A DNA stretch of 64,000 nt from Alloalcanivorax xenomutans (GTDB lineage Bacteria; Pseudomonadota; Gammaproteobacteria; Pseudomonadales; Alcanivoracaceae), in NCBI RefSeq assembly GCF_900217905.1, contig NZ_OBMO01000003.1, positions 179,668-243,667 on the forward strand, in the 5' to 3' direction. Position numbers and translations under genes: made by a program. This document shows, piece by piece, positions 54,121 to 61,439 of the stretch. Each line of letters opens with the position of its first letter. Position 1 is the stretch's first letter. The notes under the pieces are model-generated. The model did not search any database and was not told the origin of the DNA. It saw only the letters and a list, made by a program, of their open reading frames with translations.

Positions 54121-55302
54121 TCAGCCCAGCGCGCCGGCCTCACGTAAACGGACGATATCCTCATCGGTGAAGCCCTGCTCCCGCAACACGTCCTCGTTGT
54201 GCTGCCCAAGGCCAACGCCGGCGAAACGATAGCTCACCGGGGTGGCGGAGAACCGGAATGGCGAAGCCACCTGTGGTTGTTCACCGCCGCGCCCGTCGGG
54301 CACCGACACCACCATGTTCCGGGCCTTCAGTTGAGGATGCTCACGGGCCTCGGAAAAGCTCAACACCGGCTCCACGCAACAATCCACTTCGGCGAACACC
54401 CGCAGCCAATGTTCCAGTGGATGCGCGCCGATCGCCTCGGCGATGGCGCCCTTTACCTCATCCACCACCTGCGGCGAAAAGCTCAGCCCCTTGGCGGTGA
54501 GATCCGGCCGTTGAATGGCCTCGCAGAACCGGCTGAAGAATTGCGGCTCCAGGCCGGCCACGGAAAGATAGCGTCCGTCGCTGGTGCGATAACAATCGTA
54601 GAAGCTGCCGCCGTTGAGCTTGGTGCCTTCCAGTTCGGGATCCTCGCCGGCGACCAGGGCCCCTGGCGCGGTCAGCGCATGCAGGCTGAAGGCGGCGTCG
54701 GTCATGGAAATGTCCAGGTACTGCCCCTCGCCGGTTTGCTGACGGTGAATGACCGCCGCGAGTATCGCCATCACCGCGTGACAGGAGCCGCCCGCCACAT
54801 CCGCCACCTGGCACGCCATTGGCGCCGGCCCGCTGTCACGCCGGCCGTTGTAGCCGGTCATGCCGGCGATGGACAGATAGTTGAGATCATGGCCGGCGCG
54901 GTCCCGATACGGCCCGGTCTGACCGTAGCCAGTGATCGAGCAATAAATCAGCCCCGGATTGATCGCCTTGAGCGCCTCGTAACCCAGCCCCAACTTGTCC
55001 ATCACACCAGGGCGAAACTGCTCCACCACGATGTCGTAGTCGCGCACCAGCCGGTGCACGATCTCGATGCCCTCGGGCTGTTTCAGGTCCAGCGCCATGG
55101 CACGCTTGGAACGATTGAGATAGGCATGAGCGGCGGACACACCGTTCACCGACGGCGGCAGCAGCCGCACGAAGTCCGGGCGCGTGGGAGATTCGATGCG
55201 CAGCACGTCGGCACCCATGTCCGCCAGAATCAGGGTGCCGAACGGGCCCGGCAACAGCGTGGAGAAATCCAGAACTTTCAGTGAATTAAGGGGGCCGGTC
55301 AT
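54121..55302 (-). CDS. CaiB/BaiF-family CoA transferase (alpha-methylacyl-CoA racemase-like)
   Basis: This 393-residue protein has the class III CoA-transferase/AMACR blocks LKVLDFSTLLPGPFGTLILA (about 8-27), DVLRIESP, LNRSKRAMALDLKQPEG and AGHDLNYLSIAGM, with the catalytic Asp probably in SMTDAAFSLHAL. The HDLNYL wording favours alpha-methylacyl-CoA racemases, which epimerise branched acyl-CoAs in degradation. The start at 55302 has AGGAG at seven bases. Immediately upstream lies the large palindromic element at 55313-55584, so its promoter may be within or beyond it. Confidence 0.87.
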   Translation of the reverse strand: MTGPLNSLKVLDFSTLLPGPFGTLILADMGADVLRIESPTRPDFVRLLPPSVNGVSAAHAYLNRSKRAMALDLKQPEGIEIVHRLVRDYDIVVEQFRPGVMDKLGLGYEALKAINPGLIYCSITGYGQTGPYRDRAGHDLNYLSIAGMTGYNGRRDSGPAPMACQVADVAGGSCHAVMAILAAVIHRQQTGEGQYLDISMTDAAFSLHALTAPGALVAGEDPELEGTKLNGGSFYDCYRTSDGRYLSVAGLEPQFFSRFCEAIQRPDLTAKGLSFSPQVVDEVKGAIAEAIGAHPLEHWLRVFAEVDCCVEPVLSFSEAREHPQLKARNMVVSVPDGRGGEQPQVASPFRFSATPVSYRFAGVGLGQHNEDVLREQGFTDEDIVRLREAGALG

Positions 55303-55312
55303 ACGTTTACTC

Positions 55313-55584
55313 CTAGGGCCAGTTCCCACTGTTTCCATCCCGCCTGCTGGATGCCCTTTTTGCCTCCAGCGAGGCGGAGGGCGCGCGGTTTGGTCATTCC
55401 AAATAAGCAACCGACAACGACGCGGGAGGTAAAAAGGGCTCCAGCCCTTCGGGTTGCGGCTAAAACGTCACCACTCTGCGTTATTCGTCGTTTATTTGGA
55501 ATGACCAAACTTCTCTCCTCATGCCTGGATTGGTGACGTTTTAGCCACAACAGGCGGGATGGAAACAGTGGGAACTGACCCTAG
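55313..55584. repeat. 272-bp element with nested and crossing inverted repeats (possible MITE or structured DNA/RNA)
   Basis: Terminal inverted repeats of 34 bp (55313-55346 and 55551-55584) match at 33 positions and begin with CTAGGG. Inside are IR D (55353-55367 with 55425-55439, 14 of 15), IR B (55388-55406 with 55492-55510, 19 of 19) and IR C (55458-55473 with 55531-55546, 16 of 16). D crosses B and B crosses C, so not all can form at once. No reading frame in it looks coding. It occupies most of the 411-bp gap between divergent CoA-transferase and acyltransferase genes. Confidence 0.85.
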
Positions 55585-55713
55585 CGCGCCTGAGAGTACG
55601 ACCTTCATCGCACTGCGCCAATGGCCAAGTCGATCGCCGAAGTGACCGAAATGGACATGGGACTTTGGCCTGCAAGTCCGTTAGCATCGCGGTTTTCCCA
55701 TCCAAACGTATCC

Positions 55714-56604
55714 ATGACCGTATACAACAAAATTCGCGGCATTCTGGCGCTGACAGGCATCGTTCTAAGCACCACGGTGATCATTGGGCCGTTTTACGTG
55801 CTGACCTTGATCAAGCTGATTCTTCCCTGGCACGCCGCCCGGGTCCGGCTTTCCCGGGCCCTGGTGGTGGTGGCGGAAACCTGGATGTCGATCAACAACG
55901 TCATCATCGGCATCAGCAGCGGTCTACGCTGGGAAGTGGAAGGCCTGGAAGGCTTGCACCGCGACGACTGGTATCTGGTCACCGCCAATCACCAGTCCTG
56001 GGCCGACATCCTGGTGCTGCAGAAGGTCACCAACCGGCGCGTACCGTCGCTGAAGTTCTTTCTCAAGCAGGAACTGATCTGGGTGCCGCTGTTGGGACTG
56101 GCCTGGTGGGGACTCGATTTTCCGTTCATGAAGCGCTACAGCAAGGAACAGATCGCCCGCAATCCGGAATTGCGCGGCAAGGACATGGAAACCACCCGCC
56201 GTGCCTGCGAAAAGTACGCCCACTACCCGGTATCGGTGATGAACTTCTTTGAAGGCACCCGCTTCACCCAGGACAAACACGACCAGCAGCAGTCACCCTA
56301 TCGCCATCTGCTCAAACCCAAAGCCGGCGGCGCCGCCTTCACCCTCAGCGCCATGGGCGGCCAGTTGCACACTCTGCTCGATGTCACCATTGTCTATCCG
56401 CCCGGAACCGACCGCTCTCTGCTGGCGTTTCTCGGCGGCGCCATGGACAAAGTCCAGGTAATCGTCCGTCAGCGCCCCATTCCAGACTGGGCCAACCAGG
56501 GCGATTACGAGAACGATGAAGAGTACCGCCAGCGCTTCCAGAGCTGGATCAGCGACATTTGGGCGGAAAAAGACGCGCTGATACAATCCCACCTTTCCGC
56601 CTGA
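55714..56604 (+). CDS. 1-acyl-sn-glycerol-3-phosphate acyltransferase family protein (YihG-like)
   Basis: This 296-residue membrane acyltransferase has the PlsC motifs TANHQSWADILVLQ (HX4D, about 90-103), a middle KQELIWVPLLG and FFEGTRFTQDK (about 178-188). Two hydrophobic segments lie near the N-terminus (GILALTGIVLSTTVIIGPFY). YihG-type enzymes acylate lysophosphatidate or tune fatty-acid composition. The start is uncertain: 55714 gives a family-like N-terminus but a poor ribosome site; ATG 55621 would add 31 residues. Confidence 0.84.
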   Translation: MTVYNKIRGILALTGIVLSTTVIIGPFYVLTLIKLILPWHAARVRLSRALVVVAETWMSINNVIIGISSGLRWEVEGLEGLHRDDWYLVTANHQSWADILVLQKVTNRRVPSLKFFLKQELIWVPLLGLAWWGLDFPFMKRYSKEQIARNPELRGKDMETTRRACEKYAHYPVSVMNFFEGTRFTQDKHDQQQSPYRHLLKPKAGGAAFTLSAMGGQLHTLLDVTIVYPPGTDRSLLAFLGGAMDKVQVIVRQRPIPDWANQGDYENDEEYRQRFQSWISDIWAEKDALIQSHLSA

Positions 56605-56725
56605 CCCGGTCTTTGCCTATAGTATGGCGTCAAAAGGCGGCCACCGAATTCGGGTCGGCCGCGATAATCACGAACGGTGCCCGTTGAGCGGGCGCCGTTG
56701 ATGCTGGTGACTTCTTTCCCACGGG

Positions 56726-59299
56726 ATGCCCATGTTCGGCAAACTATTCAAACCCCGGTGGCAACACCGTGACGCCGCTGTTCGCAAGGCGGCCGTAGAC
56801 ACGCTCGACCCTCGGCAACAGGCCGACCTGCTCGCCAGTCTGGCGCGCGAGGATGCCAGCGAAGAGGTGCGGGCCAGCGCCACACAAAGGCTGCTGGACC
56901 TGACCGTACTCGATACCCTCACCCGTGACAGCCACAGCGCCCCGGTGCGCGAGGCGGCATCCGATCGGATGATGGCCCTGCTCGCCGGCGCGGTGCCGGA
57001 CGGCCCGGACCGTGATACCCGCTTGCACTTGTTACGCCATACCGGCAACGCCAAGGTTCTCTATCATGTGGCCCAGAACGGGGTGGACGGCGAGAGCCGG
57101 CAAGTCGCGCTGAGCGCATTGAGCGATGCCGACACCCTGTGTGAGATCGCTCTGCACGGCCATGATGAAGCCTTGCGCCTGGCCGCCGCCCAGCGACTGG
57201 AAAGCGCGGAACATATGAAGCGCCTGACCAAGGAAGGGCGCGACAAGCGGGTGGTGCGGCATGCCCGTGAGTGGCTGCGTGACAGACAGCAAGCGGAACA
57301 GGACCGCCGCAAACGGGAACAGGACTGCGCGGCGGTGGCGGAAGCCCTGCGACAACACGCGCAGCGGGCCGCTGACGGCCTCTACCAGGCGCGCCTGCAA
57401 CAACTGGAACAGCGTTGGACGGAACTGGCGGAGCACGCCGGCGAAGAACAGACCCGCATCGCCACACAAGCGCTGGAACAAGCCCATCAACGCCTGGCGC
57501 GACAAGCCGCCGAGGCGCGGGAACAGCAGGCCCGCGAGGCCGCCCTCGGCGAGCGCCGTGCTGCTCTGGCCACACTGCGGCAATTACTGGATGACGTGAC
57601 CGAGGACACCTGGGATACGCAGCTTGGCGCCCTGCGCTCCGCCGTCGCGACCCAGGAACGCCGCTGGCAGGCGGCCGCCGAGGAACTGCCGGCGGAGGAA
57701 GGCGAATACCAGCATTTCCAGCAGTTGCTGGAGCAGTGGCACAATTTGATCGCCCTGGCCGAACAGAGCCAGAGCGAGGACCGCGAGCTGCTGGAAACCC
57801 TGTCACAACGGTGGCCGCGCAAGATTCCGGCACCCAGGGCACTGCAACAGCGTCCCGCTCCGGCTCCGGCACCGGAAGTCACCGCGCCGTCAACACGAGC
57901 GCCCTCCGCAGGCAAGGCGGGCGGCAGCGCCCATCAGGGGCTGGTGGTGGCGCTCCGGCGAGAACTTCAAAAAGGAAATTTAAAGCACGCCAACAGGTTA
58001 TGGTTGAAAGCTGAAGCAGTACTCGAAGAGGAAAATGACACCTGGCTGAGTAAACAGTTGCAACGCCTGGAAGAGCGCCGCAATGAACTGCGCGATTGGC
58101 ATGCCTTTGCCGCTCAGCCAAAGAAAGACCGCTTGTGCGAGCAGATGGAGGCTTTGATCGGCGGTAATCTCGACGCCGAGGAACAGGCCAGCGCGATCCA
58201 GGCACTGCACGATGAATGGCGTGAGCTGATGAGCTCCGACCAGGATCAGGATCAAGCCCAGTGGGACCGTTTCAAGGCCGCCTCCGATCAGGCCTATGAA
58301 CCCTGTCGGGCCCACTTCCGTGAACTCGACGAACAACGGGCGGACAATCTGCGCCGCCGGGAACAGCTGTGCCGCCAGCTGGCGGACTTCGTCGCCGCCC
58401 AGGACTGGCAGCGGGCCAACTGGCAAGCGGTCTGGGAGATCCGCCGGCAGGCGCCGCAAGAGTGGAAATCATTACAACCGGTCCGTTTCACCGACGCCCG
58501 GGATGTACAGAAACGGTTCTCCGCCCTGCTGTCCGAAATCGATCAGCAAATGGAAGGCGCCTGGCGGGAAGCCGAGCAGCAGCGTCAGGCCATGATCGCG
58601 GAGGCTGAAGCCCTGCTCGCCCAGGAGGACCTGGACAGTGCCACCCGCGAGGCGCAGCAGTTACAAAAACGCTGGCGCCAGGCAGGCTGGCTGCCACCGG
58701 GCCGGCACCGCCCGCACCAGAAGCGTTTCCGCCGTATCATGGACGACCTGTTCGGCGCACGGCAGGCCCGTCTGGAACAGCGGCGCAACGAGCTGGAAGA
58801 AAAGCAGAACGAGGGTATCGCGGTGCTGGAACAAGTGGCGGCGGCCCTCAAGGAACCGCTCGCCAGCCAGGACGAAAGCGCCCTGCGCGACCATGCGGCG
58901 GCGCTGGATGAATTGGACGAAGCGGCCCTGGGCCGCGCTGGCCAACGCCAGTTCCGGCGTCTGCGGGAGCAGATACAGGAACGCCTGGCGGCCCTGCCGC
59001 GCTGGCGCCGCTGGCAACGGGCGGTGCTGGGTATCGAGGCGAGCCCCGACGGTGAATCCAGCGAGGACGACCAGACCCTGACCGTGGCACTGGAAGCCCT
59101 GGCCGGCATCGACAGCCCCGAGCACGCCCGCGAGCGGCGGCTGACCTGGCAACTGGAACAGCTGCCACGCGCCATGAAGGGCGCCAACACGTCACCTTTG
59201 GACGAAGCCCTGACGCTACTGGAAGCCCGCCCCGATGGCCCGCTGGACAGCGGCCTGGCCCGCCGCCTGCAGGCCGCCTTGCAGGCGATGCAGCCGTAA
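56726..59299 (+). CDS. DUF349-domain coiled-coil protein
   Basis: This 857-residue protein has an N-terminal helical-repeat region (about 1-180; HEAT-like units such as ASEEVRASATQRLLDLTVLD and DEALRLAAAQRLESA). Long coiled coils and three or more DUF349-type repeats follow (WREL.. around 480, WRQAGWLPPG around 650). A Pro/Ala linker (about 375-400) splits the two parts. Gln/Glu/Arg-rich composition is typical. The family has no established function. ATG 56726 or 56732 may be the start. Its stop codon lies in the first bases of the 36-bp inverted repeat that follows. Confidence 0.85.
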   Translation: MPMFGKLFKPRWQHRDAAVRKAAVDTLDPRQQADLLASLAREDASEEVRASATQRLLDLTVLDTLTRDSHSAPVREAASDRMMALLAGAVPDGPDRDTRLHLLRHTGNAKVLYHVAQNGVDGESRQVALSALSDADTLCEIALHGHDEALRLAAAQRLESAEHMKRLTKEGRDKRVVRHAREWLRDRQQAEQDRRKREQDCAAVAEALRQHAQRAADGLYQARLQQLEQRWTELAEHAGEEQTRIATQALEQAHQRLARQAAEAREQQAREAALGERRAALATLRQLLDDVTEDTWDTQLGALRSAVATQERRWQAAAEELPAEEGEYQHFQQLLEQWHNLIALAEQSQSEDRELLETLSQRWPRKIPAPRALQQRPAPAPAPEVTAPSTRAPSAGKAGGSAHQGLVVALRRELQKGNLKHANRLWLKAEAVLEEENDTWLSKQLQRLEERRNELRDWHAFAAQPKKDRLCEQMEALIGGNLDAEEQASAIQALHDEWRELMSSDQDQDQAQWDRFKAASDQAYEPCRAHFRELDEQRADNLRRREQLCRQLADFVAAQDWQRANWQAVWEIRRQAPQEWKSLQPVRFTDARDVQKRFSALLSEIDQQMEGAWREAEQQRQAMIAEAEALLAQEDLDSATREAQQLQKRWRQAGWLPPGRHRPHQKRFRRIMDDLFGARQARLEQRRNELEEKQNEGIAVLEQVAAALKEPLASQDESALRDHAAALDELDEAALGRAGQRQFRRLREQIQERLAALPRWRRWQRAVLGIEASPDGESSEDDQTLTVALEALAGIDSPEHARERRLTWQLEQLPRAMKGANTSPLDEALTLLEARPDGPLDSGLARRLQAALQAMQP

Positions 59300-59541
59300 A
59301 AAGCAGGGAACAGTGAAGAGTGAACAGTTAATAGTGAATAGTTAACAGCGAAAAAAATGCGATTCTGCAAAGGCCATTTGCGAATTCGCCACTCCTGATC
59401 CTAGTTGACAGGCTTGTTGTTTATTTGCTTTTGAACGCGGAGGGGCTTGCCAGCTTTTGACCGCGGCCCCTATGGTTGGAGAGCAAGGTTACGTATTTCG
59501 CGCAGCTATTAACTGTTCACTCTTCACTGTTCCCTGCTTTT
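59299..59541. repeat. Perfect 36-bp inverted repeat around 171 bp, with heptamer tandem repeats
   Basis: Arms 59299-59334 and 59506-59541 are exact inverted repeats. The left arm runs on as six heptamers of the form AGTGAAN/AGTTAAN (59312-59353). The left arm begins in the stop codon of the DUF349 gene and the right arm ends in the stop codon of the convergent DUF924 gene. The 171-bp centre contains no coding frame. It may serve both genes as a terminator, or be a small inserted repeat. Confidence 0.88.
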
Positions 59542-60155
59542 CACTGTCCATATCGCTTAGCATTCTCCAAAAACACCGCCTCCTCCGTCGTGCTCTCCCT
59601 GCCCAGCGCTTCGTTGCGGTGGGGGAAGCGGCCGAAGCGGGCGATGATGTCGCGGTGTTCCTCGGCGAACTTCAGGTTGTTTTCAATTTTGCTTTTCAGA
59701 TGTTCCGGCACCCGCTCCAGCAAGGAGCGGAAGCAGGCGATGCCCTGATTCTGCAGCGCCAGGTCCTCTGCGTGCATCAGCGGCATGTAGAAGAACACCT
59801 GCCCGGCCCAGGGAAGACCGGTTTCCATGCTGGTGGAGATGCCTTCCAACGTCAGCGTGACCGCCTGATGGTCACCAGCGAAGGCCGCCGCCTCGCCACG
59901 ATGGATGTTGCGGCTGAACTGGTCCAATAACAGAATCAGTGCCAGCCGGGAGCGGGGATGGCGCTCCCAGGCCACCAGTTCCCGGTCTAGCGCCGCCTGC
60001 AGACGAGTACTGAATTGCTCGCGAATACGTGCATCCACAGCGGCGCCGCCGGAGAACCATCGCCGCTCGCACTCGCCTGGCGGCCAATCCCCCTGATCCA
60101 GTCCATCAAACCAAAAGTCCAGGATATCGTTGTAGGGCACATCGAAATTCATCAT
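59541..60155 (-). CDS. DUF924-family protein
   Basis: This 204-residue helical protein has the family blocks YNDILDFWFDGL (about 8-19), ERRWFSGGAAVDARIREQF (about 30-48) and SRLALILLLDQFSRNIHRGE (about 72-91). The central DQFSRN is the family hallmark. The fold is TPR-like; function is unknown. The start codon overlaps the tesA stop (ATGA), so it is probably expressed with tesA. The final codons lie next to the inverted repeat. Confidence 0.9.
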   Translation of the reverse strand: MMNFDVPYNDILDFWFDGLDQGDWPPGECERRWFSGGAAVDARIREQFSTRLQAALDRELVAWERHPRSRLALILLLDQFSRNIHRGEAAAFAGDHQAVTLTLEGISTSMETGLPWAGQVFFYMPLMHAEDLALQNQGIACFRSLLERVPEHLKSKIENNLKFAEEHRDIIARFGRFPHRNEALGRESTTEEAVFLENAKRYGQ

Positions 60156-60766
60156 TGCTGGCAATCCTTCGGTAATACTTCCCGCAAAACCGGCCAGGCG
60201 TTATCCAGCAGAGTGGGCTGGGCCTCGGCGGTGGGGTGAATGCCGTCGCTTTGAATCTGGCCCGCTTCCACCACGCCGTCGAGGAAAAACGGCACCCAGG
60301 GCAGCGCGTTGTTCTCCGCCACCTGCTTGAACACCGCCTCGAAACGTTCGGTATAGGCACGACCATAATTGGGAGGAATGCGCATTCCGAGCAGCACCAC
60401 CCGGGCCCCGGCCTGCTGGCCAAGGGACACCATCTTTTCCAGATTGCCGGCCAGACGGCTCGGCGGCAAACCACGAAGGCCGTCGTTACCGCCCAACTCC
60501 AGCACCAGGACATCCGGCTGATGCCGCTCCAGCAAGGCCGGCAGACGACTGACACCACCATCACTGGTCTCACCGCTCACCGATGCATTGATCACCGGCA
60601 TCGCGGAACATTGACTTGCCAGTCGTTGTCCGAGAAGGTGCACCCAACCCTCCGTTTCTTGCAGACCGTAGCCGGCGCTGATGCTGTCACCCAGCACCAC
60701 GATGCCCTGCGCGCGGCCCAGTAAAGGCGCGAGGAACAACAGTATGACCAACAGGCACCTCGACAT
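60152..60766 (-). CDS. tesA: TesA, periplasmic acyl-CoA thioesterase I / arylesterase
   Basis: This 204-residue GDSL/SGNH hydrolase has a signal peptide (CLLVILLFLAPLLGRAQ). Its blocks are VVLGDSISAGYGL (catalytic Ser about 27), SVSGETSDGG, LELGGNDGLRG and DGIHPTAEAQ (Asp/His). TesA hydrolyses acyl-CoAs, arylesters and lysophospholipids in the periplasm. It is divergent from ybbA, as in E. coli, and here the two coding starts overlap by 23 bp. Confidence 0.94.
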   Translation of the reverse strand: MSRCLLVILLFLAPLLGRAQGIVVLGDSISAGYGLQETEGWVHLLGQRLASQCSAMPVINASVSGETSDGGVSRLPALLERHQPDVLVLELGGNDGLRGLPPSRLAGNLEKMVSLGQQAGARVVLLGMRIPPNYGRAYTERFEAVFKQVAENNALPWVPFFLDGVVEAGQIQSDGIHPTAEAQPTLLDNAWPVLREVLPKDCQQ

Positions 60767-61439
60767 GGCTTCTTCCCCTGTACTCGTGGCTCAACGGTTA
60801 ACCAAAACGGTGGTCGCTCCGGAAGGCGATCTGACCTTGCTGCACGGTATCGATCTGGAGATCGCCGCCGGTGACAGTTTGGCCATCACCGGGCCTTCCG
60901 GTTCCGGTAAATCCACCCTGCTCTCTCTGCTGGCCGGCCTGGATGTACCTTCCGGCGGCAACGTAACGCTGGCCGGACAGCCTTTCAGCGACCAGGACGA
61001 GGATACCCGGGCGGCCCTGCGCGGTCAGTATTGCAGCTTCGTGTTTCAGTCCTTTCATCTGGTCGCCGACCTCAGTGCGGTGGAAAACGTCATGCTGCCA
61101 TTGGAAATCGCCGGCGACCGCCAGGCCCGCGACAAAGCCCGTCACTGGTTGCAACGGGTCGGCCTGGAGCACCGACAACATCATTTTCCCGCGCAGTTGT
61201 CCGGCGGCGAGCAACAACGGGTGGCTCTGGCCCGGGCCTTCGCCATGGCGCCGCGGGTGCTGTTCGCCGATGAACCCACCGGCAGTCTGGATCGCGCCAA
61301 CGGGGAACAAATCGCCGGGTTACTGTTCAGTCTGAACCGCGATCACGGCACCGCCCTGGTACTGGTCACCCATGATCCGGAACTGGCCGCCCATTGCGCG
61401 CGCCACCGGCAACTGGTGGAGGGGCGTCTCGGTGACTGA
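60744..61439 (+). CDS. ybbA: YbbA, ABC transporter ATP-binding protein (LolD-like)
   Basis: This 231-residue ATPase has Walker A GPSGSGKSTLL (about 52-62), the signature LSGGEQQRVALARAF (about 151-165) and Walker B RVLFADEPTGSLDRAN, typical of LolD/MacB-like ATPases. The ATG at 60744 has AGGAA at eight bases; an internal ATG at 60765 shares bases with the tesA start codon. It overlaps ybbP by 8 nt. With ybbP it forms a type VII-like mechanotransmission complex; in E. coli it is linked to TesA-dependent hydrolysis. Confidence 0.9.
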   Translation: MTNRHLDMASSPVLVAQRLTKTVVAPEGDLTLLHGIDLEIAAGDSLAITGPSGSGKSTLLSLLAGLDVPSGGNVTLAGQPFSDQDEDTRAALRGQYCSFVFQSFHLVADLSAVENVMLPLEIAGDRQARDKARHWLQRVGLEHRQHHFPAQLSGGEQQRVALARAFAMAPRVLFADEPTGSLDRANGEQIAGLLFSLNRDHGTALVLVTHDPELAAHCARHRQLVEGRLGD

